From contig WJJW01000118.1 of NCBI GenBank assembly GCA_014729455.1, forward strand, positions 1 to 12,311: a DNA stretch of 12,311 bases. The letters run 5' to 3'. Source of the stretch: Candidatus Eiseniibacteriota bacterium. GTDB lineage: Bacteria; Eisenbacteria; RBG-16-71-46; CAIMUX01; VGJL01. The notes under the pieces are model-generated. The model saw nothing but the letters and a program-made list of their open reading frames with translations, had not been told where the DNA came from and ran no database searches. Below, in pieces: positions 1 to 7,707 of the stretch (the stretch's first letter is position 1; each line of letters starts with the position of its first letter). The translations under genes were made by a program, and so were the position numbers.

Positions 1-1
1 C

Positions 2-2128
2 GTCTGGGATCGTCGCAGCGGCGGACCGGCCGCCGTCAGCCGGGACGAGATCGCTCGCAATTTCTTCGAACGTTCGATCGACCCGGACCTCGACGCCGAG
101 GTCGAGGTCCGCCTTGCCGACGGCCGGCGGGTCGCATGCCGGACGGTCCTCTCCGCGACCCGTGAGATCCTGGATCGATCGTATACGCCCGCCAAGGTCG
201 AGAAGCTGACCTGGGCGCCGGCGAAGGCGGTCCGTTCGCTGGCGCGCGAGATCGCGCGCAACCCCGGCAAGACGCTGTTCGTGATGGGCATGGGGCCGAA
301 CCAGTTCTTCAACGGCGATCTCAAGGACCGCGCCGCCTTCCTGGTGGCCGCGCTGACGGCCAACATCGGGAAGATCGGCGGAAACGTCGGCTCGTACGCG
401 GGGAACTACCGGGCGAGCTTCTTCAACGGGCTCGGCCAGTACATCGCCGAGGACCCGTTCGACGTCGAGTCGGATCCGGAGGTCCCGGCCCGCTCCCGCC
501 GATACTGGCAGCCCGAGTCGGTGCACTACTTCAACCACGGCGACACGATCCTGCGGATGGGCAAGCACGTCCTGACCGGCAAGACCCACCTTCCGGCGCC
601 GACGAAGGCGATCCACGTCTCCAACTCGAATTCGCTGATCGGGAACGCGAAGGGACACTACGACTCGATCGTCAACACGTTCCCGAAAGTGGAGTTCATC
701 GGCATCAACGAGTGGTGGTGGACCGCGAGCTGCGAGTACTCCGACGTCGTCTTCCCGGTCGACAGCTGGGGGGAGCTGAAGTACCCCGACATGACGATCA
801 GTGTGACCAATCCGTTCCTCTACGTGTTCCCCGCGACGCCGCTTCCGCGCATCCACGACACGAAGAGCGACGTCGAGGTCGCCGCCGGCATCAGCGAGGC
901 GCTCGGCGAGGTCACGGAAGACGATCGATACCGCCGGTACTGGCGCTTCTTGCGCGAGGGAGGCATGCGCCCCTACATCCAGAGGATCCTCGATCACTCC
1001 AACGCGACCCGCGGCTACCGGATCGAGGAGCTGGAGCGGAAGGCGGCCGACGGCGTGCCCGCGATCCTGCAGACGCGGACCTATCCGAAGGTGGGCGCCT
1101 GGGAGCAGGGGAACGAGGACAAACCCTGGTACACCAAGACGGGGCGGCTCGAGTTCTACCGCGAGGAGCCGGAGTTCCTGGACAGCGGCGAGAACCTGAT
1201 CGTCCATCGCGAGCCGATCGATTCGACCTTCTATGAACCGAACGTGATCGTCGCCGACCGGTCCCACCCGCTGCTGCGTCCGAAGATCCCGGAGGATTAC
1301 GGCGTCCCGCGCGCCGACCTCGGCGGAGACGCGCGGCAGGCCCGCCACGTGATCCTGAGCGTGGAGGAGCTGCTCCGGAGCGAGCATCCCCTGCGGCGCG
1401 ACGGCTACCGCTACGTCTTCCACACGCCGAAGTACCGCCACGGCGCCCACACGACCGCGGTCGACACCGACATCGTGGCGATCTGGTTCGGACCGTTCGG
1501 CGACATGCATCGCAACGACGACCGGATCCCGTACATCAACGAGATGTACGTCGACATCAATCCGCGGGACGCGAAGGATCTCGGGATCGAGGACGGCGAC
1601 TACGTCTGGATCGACGCGGATCCCCACGACCGACCGTTCAAGAAGTGGCAGGAGAACCGGGAATGGTACCGCGTCGCCCGTCTGATGGCGCGCGCGCGCT
1701 ACTACCCCGGCACGCCGCGCGGCATCACGAGGATGTGGCACAACATGTACGGCTCGACGTACGGGTCGGTCCGCGGGACCGAGGTGAACGCGAACGGGAT
1801 GGCCCGCTCCCCGGATACCGGATACCAGTCGCTGTTCCGATCCGGGAGCCACCAGAGCTGCACGCGCGGCTGGCTGAAGCCGACCTGGATGACCGACACG
1901 TTGACCGTCAAGGGGTTGCTCGGCCAGAAGATCACGCGCGGCTTCGTCCCGGACGTCCACTGCCCGACGGGAGCGCCGCGCGAATCGATCGTCAAGATCA
2001 CCCGGGCCGAGGCGGGAGGGATCGGCGCCAGCGGCCTGTGGCGACCCGCGCGACTGGGATACCGCCCGACGTACGAATCGGCGGCCCTCCTGCGGTTCAT
2101 CGAGGGGCGATTCGCGAAACGGGCATGA
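2..2128 (+). CDS. Type II DMSO-reductase-family molybdopterin oxidoreductase, catalytic alpha subunit, NXR-like (5' end missing)
   Basis: This is the C-terminal 708 residues of the catalytic subunit that binds the bis-MGD molybdenum cofactor; the frame is open from base 2, so the start lies outside the window. Family signatures seen are GMGPNQFFNGD followed by GNVGSYAGNYR (from about 284), NEWWWTASCEYSDVVFP (from 707), HQSCTRGWLKPTWMTD (from 1850) and CPTGAPRES (from 1961). The last two are typical of the cofactor-binding C-terminal domain of type II enzymes and, from memory, closest to nitrite oxidoreductase NxrA. Full-length relatives have roughly 900-1150 residues, so about 200-440 are missing, including the N-terminal [4Fe-4S] site, the Mo-ligand Asp and any Tat signal. 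The beta, gamma and delta genes follow directly, as in nitrite, chlorate, perchlorate, DMS and ethylbenzene enzymes. Subunit type is firm; substrate and direction (nitrite oxidation, nitrate reduction or other) are inference. Confidence 0.93.
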   Translation, partial: VWDRRSGGPAAVSRDEIARNFFERSIDPDLDAEVEVRLADGRRVACRTVLSATREILDRSYTPAKVEKLTWAPAKAVRSLAREIARNPGKTLFVMGMGPNQFFNGDLKDRAAFLVAALTANIGKIGGNVGSYAGNYRASFFNGLGQYIAEDPFDVESDPEVPARSRRYWQPESVHYFNHGDTILRMGKHVLTGKTHLPAPTKAIHVSNSNSLIGNAKGHYDSIVNTFPKVEFIGINEWWWTASCEYSDVVFPVDSWGELKYPDMTISVTNPFLYVFPATPLPRIHDTKSDVEVAAGISEALGEVTEDDRYRRYWRFLREGGMRPYIQRILDHSNATRGYRIEELERKAADGVPAILQTRTYPKVGAWEQGNEDKPWYTKTGRLEFYREEPEFLDSGENLIVHREPIDSTFYEPNVIVADRSHPLLRPKIPEDYGVPRADLGGDARQARHVILSVEELLRSEHPLRRDGYRYVFHTPKYRHGAHTTAVDTDIVAIWFGPFGDMHRNDDRIPYINEMYVDINPRDAKDLGIEDGDYVWIDADPHDRPFKKWQENREWYRVARLMARARYYPGTPRGITRMWHNMYGSTYGSVRGTEVNANGMARSPDTGYQSLFRSGSHQSCTRGWLKPTWMTDTLTVKGLLGQKITRGFVPDVHCPTGAPRESIVKITRAEAGGIGASGLWRPARLGYRPTYESAALLRFIEGRFAKRA

Positions 2129-2157
2129 GTGTGCCTCGGCGCGGCGCGCGCCGGAGC

Positions 2158-2165
2158 AGAGAGGA
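2158..2165 (+). promoter_or_regulatory. Ribosome binding site of the beta subunit gene
   Basis: A purine-rich AGAGAGGAG-like stretch lies 8-9 nt before the ATG at 2174. It decides the start: the frame is open back to a GTG at 2129, but that GTG directly follows the alpha stop without a Shine-Dalgarno sequence, and the 15 extra residues do not resemble the family N-terminus. Confidence 0.7.
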
Positions 2166-2173
2166 GCGAGACG

Positions 2174-3301
2174 ATGCCGGAACGGTTCAACTGGCAGATC
2201 GGGCGCAAGATGCGCTACCCGTTCGATGCGCCGCCGCCGCAGCGCCAGGTCGCCTACATCTTCGACACGAACAAGTGCATCGAGTGCCAGACCTGTACCG
2301 TCGCCTGCAAGACCTGCTGGACCGCCGGCAAGGGGCAGGAGACGGTCTTCTGGAACAACGTCGAGACGAAGCCCTACGGCGGGTACCCGGTGGGCTGGGA
2401 TCTCCGGCTCCTCGAGAAGACCGACGCCGCGCGATGGCGGGGCGAACGACTCCTCAGCCCGACGATCTTCGAAACCGAGGAGGAGAAGGATCCCCCGAAC
2501 GGCCACCGGCCCGCGGTGGAGGACTACTCCGCACCGAATCTGGGCGAAGACGACATCACCGGGATGGTGGAGGAGGGGGCGGCCTTCGGCGGGGTGCATC
2601 CGATGTGGATGTTCTACCTCGCCCGGATCTGCAACCACTGCGACCACCCCGCCTGCCTCGCCGCCTGCCCGCGCCGCGCGATCTACAAGCGGGAGGAGGA
2701 CGGAATCGTCCTCGTCGATCAGGAGCGCTGCAGAGGATACCAGGAGTGCGTTCGCGCCTGTCCCTACAAGAAGGTCTTCTACAATCTCATCGGACGGGTG
2801 AGCGAGAAGTGCATCGGCTGTTTCCCGAGGGTGGAGAACGGAAACGTCGCCCTCTGCGTCGAGTCGTGCATCGGCAAGATCCGGATGCACGGGTTCCTCA
2901 GCACGCAGGAGGACCCCCGCGAGGACAATCCACTGGACTACATCGTCAAGATCCGCAAGCTGGCGTTGCCGCTCTACCCGCAGGCGGGGACCTCGCCGAA
3001 CGTCTTCTACATTCCGCCGATCCACGTCCCGAACGGATTCCTGGAGCAGCTCTTCGGTCCGGGAGTCGAGCGGTCGAAGCGGCTCTACCGCGAGGTACGC
3101 AACGACCCGAAGCTGCTGGGGGCGCTCCTTCTCTTCGGCTCGACGAACCGGATCATCACGAGATTCGCGGTTCGGGACGAAGAGGCGATCGGCTGGGCCG
3201 AGAACGGCGAGGAGGTCGCCCGCGTGCCGTTCACGGAGCCGGTCTACATCCGGGATCACTACGACGAGCGGTTCGGTGTGTACCGCCACAACACGACTTG
3301 A
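2174..3301 (+). CDS. Iron-sulfur electron-transfer beta subunit of the type II molybdoenzyme (NxrB/NarH/DdhB-like)
   Basis: This 375-residue ferredoxin-type subunit wires the Mo site of alpha to the heme of gamma. Four Cys groups are visible: C35/C38/C41/C45 (CIECQTCTVAC), C153/C156/C161/C165 (CNHCDHPACLAAC), C186-RGY-C192-C196, and C213/C216/C228/C232. In the third group Tyr189 replaces one Cys, as Trp or Tyr does in NarH, DdhB and EbdB, so one [3Fe-4S] and three [4Fe-4S] clusters are predicted. The opening (FNWQIGRKMRYP) and FWNNVETKPYGGYPVGWD (about 59-76) recall NxrB of Nitrospira and anammox bacteria. The length lies between DdhB/EbdB (about 325-350) and NxrB (about 400-430). There is no signal peptide, so export together with alpha is expected if the enzyme is periplasmic. 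The ATG at 2174 is chosen over GTG 2129 because of its Shine-Dalgarno sequence and the family N-terminus. Confidence 0.95.
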   Translation: MPERFNWQIGRKMRYPFDAPPPQRQVAYIFDTNKCIECQTCTVACKTCWTAGKGQETVFWNNVETKPYGGYPVGWDLRLLEKTDAARWRGERLLSPTIFETEEEKDPPNGHRPAVEDYSAPNLGEDDITGMVEEGAAFGGVHPMWMFYLARICNHCDHPACLAACPRRAIYKREEDGIVLVDQERCRGYQECVRACPYKKVFYNLIGRVSEKCIGCFPRVENGNVALCVESCIGKIRMHGFLSTQEDPREDNPLDYIVKIRKLALPLYPQAGTSPNVFYIPPIHVPNGFLEQLFGPGVERSKRLYREVRNDPKLLGALLLFGSTNRIITRFAVRDEEAIGWAENGEEVARVPFTEPVYIRDHYDERFGVYRHNTT

Positions 3302-3316
3302 TTGAGCGAGGTTGAC

Positions 3317-4276
3317 GTGGATCGAGAAAAGAGAATCCCTTTGCTGTTCGGCGGCGTCCTGGTGGCGAGCCTCTTCCTGATGGTCTTCCTCGTCGAGATC
3401 TCGCAACGCCACCAGGAGAAGGTCGACGCGATCCAGGAGAAGGAGGCGGCCCGGGCCCAGAGGATCGCCTGTGCCGAGAGCGGGGTGCTCTTCGCCCCGG
3501 TCGTGGAGGGCGCGGAACACCTCGGGGAGCCGTTCGCCTCCTCCTGGAAGGATCGACCCCGCATCGGGGTCAAGGTGAACCCCCAGGCGGTCACGATGCC
3601 GATGCTGCGCGAGGCGTCGATCGACAGCCTCTGGCTTCAGGCCGTGGTGGTCGGAAGCGAGATCGTCTGGCGGGTGACCTGGCGGGACTCGACGCCCGAC
3701 TGGAACGTCGATGCGAACCGCTTCACGGACGCCGTGGCGATCCAGTTCCCCTTGACCCCGTCCGCGTCGTTCATGATGGGGGCGGCGCGACAGCGCGTGC
3801 AGATCTTCCACTGGAAGGCTCTCTGGCAGAAGGACGTCGATGAGCATTTTCAGGACGTGCAGGATCTGCATCCGAACTACTGGACCGACATGTACTGGTT
3901 CGCGAGCGGATCCCACCCCTATCCCGTGCCGGAGGCGTTCGAGGATCCGCGCTCCCACGCCTGGTTCGCGGCATACGCCGCGGGCAACCCGGTCGCCGAC
4001 TTCCGGCGCAAGCAACCGGTCGAGGAGCTGATCGCCGAGGGGTTCGGAACGCTCACGCACCAACCGGAGTGCGCCGCCAGAGCGCGCGGCGCCTGGAAGG
4101 ACGGCCGGTGGGCGGTCCTGTTCCGGCGGCCGCTCCGCACCGAGGACCCGCAGGACTACCCGCTCGATCGCGGCTGGCGGGGGAAGGTCTCGCTCGCCGT
4201 CTGGGAGGGCTCGGCCGGGAACGTCGGCGGCCGGAAGCACTGGTCGGACTGGCTCGAGTTCGAGGTGCAGCAATGA
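3317..4276 (+). CDS. Heme-b-binding, membrane-anchored gamma subunit of the type II molybdoenzyme (EbdC/DdhC/NxrC-like)
   Basis: This 319-residue subunit should carry one b-type heme and pass electrons between the Fe-S chain of beta and a membrane or periplasmic partner. Residues 7-28 (LLFGGVLVASLFLMVFLVEI) form one hydrophobic segment after basic residues; with no A-x-A cleavage site it looks like a signal anchor. The rest is hydrophilic and fits the ethylbenzene-dehydrogenase-type heme domain. That family uses Met and Lys as axial ligands. Candidates here are Met153/154 in SFMMGAARQRVQIFHWK and Lys307 in VWEGSAGNVGGRKHWSDWLEF. GTG 3317 is preferred over TTG 3302 because AGCGAGG lies 6 nt upstream and TTG 3302 has no Shine-Dalgarno sequence. 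The gene follows beta by 15 nt and overlaps delta by 4 nt (ATGA), so tight coupling is expected. Confidence 0.85.
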   Translation: MDREKRIPLLFGGVLVASLFLMVFLVEISQRHQEKVDAIQEKEAARAQRIACAESGVLFAPVVEGAEHLGEPFASSWKDRPRIGVKVNPQAVTMPMLREASIDSLWLQAVVVGSEIVWRVTWRDSTPDWNVDANRFTDAVAIQFPLTPSASFMMGAARQRVQIFHWKALWQKDVDEHFQDVQDLHPNYWTDMYWFASGSHPYPVPEAFEDPRSHAWFAAYAAGNPVADFRRKQPVEELIAEGFGTLTHQPECAARARGAWKDGRWAVLFRRPLRTEDPQDYPLDRGWRGKVSLAVWEGSAGNVGGRKHWSDWLEFEVQQ

Positions 4277-5001
4277 AGACCGACGTCGTTCCGACCGATC
4301 TGCTCGCGCACGCCGACCTGCTTCTCTGGGCGGTCGAAGGGCTTCGGCCGGAAGGGCCGGCTGCGCCGCGGCCGGCGACGGTCGAGGAACTGGACGAGCT
4401 GGCCCGACGGACCGGGATCGCCGAGAGCTGGCCGGGCAAGAGCCTGAAGGCGCTCCGGGATCGGTTCGCGCTTCTCCTTCCCGAGATCCGGGCGGCGGAG
4501 CGGACGCGGCTCTTCGAAGCGGACCCCGTTTGCCCGATCAACGAGACGGCCTACATCCGCCGGGACAAGGGAGCGATCCTGGCCGATCTGATCGGTTTCT
4601 ACACGGCGTTCGGGCACCGGCCCAAGACGGACACCGGGGAGAAGCCGGATCATCTGCTGATCGAGATCGAGTTCGTCGCGGTGCTGCTCGCCTTGCTGGC
4701 GCGCGCGATCGCCGCCGAGGAGACCGACAACGCCGCCGTCACCGCTCGGGCGCTCTCCTCCTTTTCTCGGGACCATCTCGGCGACTGGATCGGGCCGTTC
4801 TGCGCGCGGCTGGCCCTCACCGCCGAGGGAACGCCGTTCGCCGACACGTCCCGTCTGCTGGAGGCGGCCTGGATCTCCCTGGTGGACCGCCTCGATCTGG
4901 CGCCGCCGGAGCGCCCCGCCGATCCCTTCCCGCGCGACGAGGAGGGGACCCCCTACGAGTGCGGGCTCTGCCGGGAGGACGAACCCTCTCCGGAATGCTA
5001 A
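4273..5001 (+). CDS. TorD/NarJ/DdhD-family molybdoenzyme maturation chaperone (delta subunit)
   Basis: This 242-residue, mostly helical cytoplasmic protein has no signal peptide. Proteins of this family are not part of the mature enzyme; they bind the apo-alpha subunit, assist cofactor insertion and prevent premature Tat export. Family features seen are NETAYIRRDKG (about 90-100), GFYTAFG (108-114) and EKPDHLLIEIEF (123-134), matching the E-Y, D-x-x-G-F-Y-x-A-F-G and PDHLxxELEF signatures. The C-terminus has C230, C233 and C242 (ECGLC...PEC), a possible metal or redox site of unknown role. The start overlaps the gamma stop by 4 nt and has GAGGTG 5 nt upstream. This last gene completes the alpha-beta-gamma-delta order of type II operons and ends just at the next promoter. 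Confidence 0.9.
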   Translation: MKTDVVPTDLLAHADLLLWAVEGLRPEGPAAPRPATVEELDELARRTGIAESWPGKSLKALRDRFALLLPEIRAAERTRLFEADPVCPINETAYIRRDKGAILADLIGFYTAFGHRPKTDTGEKPDHLLIEIEFVAVLLALLARAIAAEETDNAAVTARALSSFSRDHLGDWIGPFCARLALTAEGTPFADTSRLLEAAWISLVDRLDLAPPERPADPFPRDEEGTPYECGLCREDEPSPEC

Positions 5002-5004
5002 AAT
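4996..5004 (+). promoter_or_regulatory. Extended -10 promoter element (TGCTAAAAT)
   Basis: TGC followed by TAAAAT is a close match to a bacterial extended -10 (TGnTATAAT). It overlaps the chaperone stop codon (TAA 4999-5001), and no good -35 hexamer lies 17 nt upstream, as is usual for extended -10 promoters. Initiation 6-7 nt downstream would fall at about 5010-5012, on an ATG at 5011 in frame with the beta-propeller gene. The same TGnTARAWT pattern occurs at 11014 and 11566. Confidence 0.5.
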
Positions 5005-5019
5005 CGGTGGATGTTCCCC

Positions 5020-5044
5020 CCCGGGTGGGCCGCTCCCGCCCGGG
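5020..5044 (+). other. Strong GC hairpin between the molybdoenzyme operon and the beta-propeller gene
   Basis: Arms 5020-5029 (CCCGGGTGGG) and 5035-5044 (CCCGCCCGGG) pair over all 10 bp, counting one U-G wobble, around the 5-nt loop CCGCT. No T-tract follows, so it is not a classical intrinsic terminator. If transcription starts near 5011, the hairpin would begin about 10 nt from the mRNA 5' end, as 5'-stabilising or attenuating stem-loops do. It could also end or protect the upstream operon transcript. Confidence 0.55.
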
Positions 5045-5095
5045 CCGAGCCGAAACCCGCGGATCGCCGCTTCGTCCAACGAGAATCCGCCCGCC

Positions 5096-5104
5096 GAGAG
5101 AGGT
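5096..5104 (+). promoter_or_regulatory. Ribosome binding site of the beta-propeller gene
   Basis: GAGAGAGGT lies 5 nt before the ATG at 5110, and a typical signal peptide starts at that codon. This favours 5110 over the in-frame ATG at 5011, which would put 33 polar residues before the signal sequence. Confidence 0.65.
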
Positions 5105-5109
5105 CACCG

Positions 5110-7707
5110 ATGCGTTCGCACCGTCTTCCGCTGCTCCTGCTCGCCGCCGCCGCTCTTCTGGGGATCGTCCTGTCGATCGTCCCGGAACGGGAAGAGGCTC
5201 GTCCCTGGAAATCCTGGAACCCGAACGAGATCCAGCTCGAACGACCGGACTCCTGGTTCTTCCGCCAGCGCGCCTATCCATACACCGACATTCCGGAGCC
5301 GGCGCGCCGGCGCGCTTTCGAGGAGGCGCGGACCTTCCAGACGCTCCACCAGGACGGAGTCCGGATGGTGGGGGAGTGGGAGGCGGCGGGACCGGACAAC
5401 GTCGGCGGACGGGTGACCGCCCTCGCCGTTCCGACCGGCCAGCCGACCACGATCTACCTCGGGGCCGCCGACGGAGGCGTCTGGAAGTCGACCGACGCCG
5501 GATTCTCCTGGGTGCCGCGCTTCGACGACCGGCCGAGCCTCTCGATCGGCGCGCTGGCCGTCTCGCCGGATGATCCCAGCGTCGTCTACGCCGGCACGGG
5601 AGAGGCGAACGCGGCCGGCGACACCTACGCCGGGGACGGCGTCTGGCGGACGACCGACGGCGGAACGACCTGGGAGAACGTCGGCCTCGAAGCGACCGCC
5701 AAGATCGGCAAGATCGCCATCGACCCGACCGACGGGGACCGGCTCTTCGTCGCCGCGATGGGGCGTCTCTACAGCACCAATCCGGAACGGGGGCTCTACC
5801 GAAGCCTCGACGGGGGCACGCTCTGGGAACAGGTCCTGTTCGTCAACGACTCGACCGGCGTCGTCGACGTCGCGGTCGATCCGCAGGACCCGGACGTCGT
5901 CTTCGCCGCGGCCTGGGAACGGATCCGGCGGCCGAGCCACCGCCAGGCGGGCGGATTCGGAAGCGGGATCTACAAGTCGACCGACGGGGGCGACACCTGG
6001 AGCCTGCTCGGTCCCGCCAACGGCCTGCCCGGTCCCGGCCCGGACGTCGGGCGGATCGGCCTGGCGATCGCCGCGTCCGATCCGAACACCATCTACTGCT
6101 TCTACTGCGACCACCCCGGCTATTTCCTCGGGGCGTACAGGTCGACCAACGGCGGGGACGACTGGACGCGCCTGAACGACGGAGCGATCGACGACGTCGT
6201 CTCCTCCTTCGGCTGGTACTTCGGACAGATCCGCGTCGATCCGACCGATCCGGATCGCGTGTACGTCCTCGGTGTTCCGATGTACCGGTCCACCAACGGA
6301 GGGTCGAGCTGGTCGAGCTTCGGCAACGCGATGCATGTCGACCACCACGCCCTCTGGATCGATCCGAACGACCCGGACCGGATGTACGCCGGCAACGACG
6401 GCGGGTTCTACCGCAGCACGAACGGCGGATCGACCTGGTCGAAGACCGGCAACCAGCCGTTCACGCAGTTCTACGCGATCACCGTCGACGAGCAGCGGCC
6501 CTGGCGCCTCTACGGCGGCACGCAGGACAACAGCACCAACCGCACGTGGGACGGCGGGATCGACGACTGGGACGTGATCTACTACGGCGACGGCTTCTAC
6601 ACCCTGGTCGATCCGACCGACTCGAACGTCATCTACGCGGAGTACCAGTACGGCGGCCTCGGCAAGTCGACCAACGGCGGGGCGAGCTGGGACTGGCCGA
6701 AGACCAGCGGGATCCCGTCGAACGACCGGCGGAACTGGTCGACCCCGGTCGTCATGGATCCCCAGGATCCGAACACCCTCTACTACGGGACGTACCGCCT
6801 CTTCCGCTCGACGAACGGTGCGGACTCGTGGAACGCGATCAGCGACGATCTCACCGACGGCGATCCGGGCGGCAACCTCGCCTACGCCACGGTGACGACG
6901 ATCGACGTCGCCCCGAATGACCCCGACGCCTTGATCGCGGGGACGGACGACGGGAACGTCTGGATCTCCGACGACGGAGGGGCGAGCTGGACGTCGGTCT
7001 CCGCCGGGCTTCCGGAGCGCTGGGTGACCCGCGTCGGTTTCGATCCGACCGATCCGACGATCGCCTACGTCACCCTCTCCGGCTACCGGATCGACGAGTC
7101 CCTCCCGCACGTCTTCCGGACCACGAACGGCGGGGCGGACTGGCAGGACATCTCCTCGAACCTCCCCGGGATCCCGTTGAACGACGTCCTCGTCGACCCG
7201 GAGGAGACCAGCCGGATCTTCGTCGCTTCCGACGCAGGCGTGTTCTGGAGCCCGGATCTCGGAGCGAGCTGGATGCCGCTGGGCAGCGGTCTCCCGAACA
7301 GCGCGGTCCACGATCTTCACCTGCACAACGGGACCCGCAAGCTCGTCGCCGGCACCCACGGGCGGTCGATGTTCACCTATGACCTCGATCAGATCGTCAC
7401 GGGGATCGAGGACGCCGCCGCCGCGGCGCCGGAGCGGATCCGCGTCACCGTGGCGCCGAACCCGATCACCGCGACGGCCGTCTTCCAGCTCTCGGTGGCC
7501 CGCGCGGGCCGGGTGACGATCGACCTGTACGACGTCGGGGGTCGGCGCGTGCGCCGGATCGCCGATCGCGAGGCGGAGGCGGGATCCCTGGCGCTCTCCT
7601 GGGACGGCACCGACGATCGCGGGGAGCGGGTCCCGGGCGGCGCCTACTTCTACCGGGTCGCCTCCGGCGGAGCCGTCTCGGTCGGGAAGGTCCTGATCGG
7701 CAAGTGA
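5110..7707 (+). CDS. Secreted Asp-box (BNR/VPS10-sortilin-like) beta-propeller protein with a FlgD/type-IX-like C-terminal domain
   Basis: This 865-residue exported protein starts with a signal peptide (MRSHR then a hydrophobic run to about residue 23). Twelve Asp-box motifs (S/T-x-D/N-x-G-x-x-W) mark blades of one or two large beta-propellers, as in sortilin and sialidase-like families; examples are TTDGGTTWENV, STNGGSSWSSF and SDDGGASWTSV. Asp-boxes are structural turns and show no catalytic activity, so a glycosidase role is not supported. Residues about 778-865 (VAPNP... IDLYDVGGRRVRRI ... WDGTDDRGERVPGGAYFYRV) form an Ig-like FlgD/T9SS type-A-like domain, often used for surface sorting in FCB-group bacteria. 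The hydrolase gene overlaps its stop by 4 nt, so the two proteins are probably made together. Its target is unknown; substrate binding or an adhesive surface role is plausible. An alternative leaderless start at 5011 would give 898 residues. Confidence 0.88.
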   Translation: MRSHRLPLLLLAAAALLGIVLSIVPEREEARPWKSWNPNEIQLERPDSWFFRQRAYPYTDIPEPARRRAFEEARTFQTLHQDGVRMVGEWEAAGPDNVGGRVTALAVPTGQPTTIYLGAADGGVWKSTDAGFSWVPRFDDRPSLSIGALAVSPDDPSVVYAGTGEANAAGDTYAGDGVWRTTDGGTTWENVGLEATAKIGKIAIDPTDGDRLFVAAMGRLYSTNPERGLYRSLDGGTLWEQVLFVNDSTGVVDVAVDPQDPDVVFAAAWERIRRPSHRQAGGFGSGIYKSTDGGDTWSLLGPANGLPGPGPDVGRIGLAIAASDPNTIYCFYCDHPGYFLGAYRSTNGGDDWTRLNDGAIDDVVSSFGWYFGQIRVDPTDPDRVYVLGVPMYRSTNGGSSWSSFGNAMHVDHHALWIDPNDPDRMYAGNDGGFYRSTNGGSTWSKTGNQPFTQFYAITVDEQRPWRLYGGTQDNSTNRTWDGGIDDWDVIYYGDGFYTLVDPTDSNVIYAEYQYGGLGKSTNGGASWDWPKTSGIPSNDRRNWSTPVVMDPQDPNTLYYGTYRLFRSTNGADSWNAISDDLTDGDPGGNLAYATVTTIDVAPNDPDALIAGTDDGNVWISDDGGASWTSVSAGLPERWVTRVGFDPTDPTIAYVTLSGYRIDESLPHVFRTTNGGADWQDISSNLPGIPLNDVLVDPEETSRIFVASDAGVFWSPDLGASWMPLGSGLPNSAVHDLHLHNGTRKLVAGTHGRSMFTYDLDQIVTGIEDAAAAAPERIRVTVAPNPITATAVFQLSVARAGRVTIDLYDVGGRRVRRIADREAEAGSLALSWDGTDDRGERVPGGAYFYRVASGGAVSVGKVLIGK
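5488..7272 (+). repeat. Twelve degenerate Asp-box coding repeats
   Basis: Codons for S/T-T-D/N-G-G-x-x-W recur at about 5488, 5650, 5803, 5977, 6142, 6289, 6415, 6667, 6808, 6967, 7120 and 7249. Each is 24 nt, all are in frame, and spacing is mostly 120-175 nt with one gap of 252 nt (6415 to 6667). The copies differ at many bases, so this is an old protein repeat and not a recent DNA amplification. Each motif closes a turn in a propeller blade. Confidence 0.85.

Noticed and set aside
1645..3315. 556-residue plus-strand frame bridging the alpha and beta genes
   Set aside because: It is a shifted frame of two well-supported subunit genes, rich in Arg and Pro, with no motif.
5488..7272. Regularly spaced short repeats that might suggest a CRISPR or tandem DNA repeat
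   Set aside because: All units are in frame, vary at synonymous sites and encode Asp-boxes, so they are protein repeats.
5104..7359. 751-residue open frame on the minus strand across the beta-propeller gene
   Set aside because: It has low-complexity V/R/D/G composition that mirrors the Asp-box repeats of the plus strand. No start context or domain was seen.
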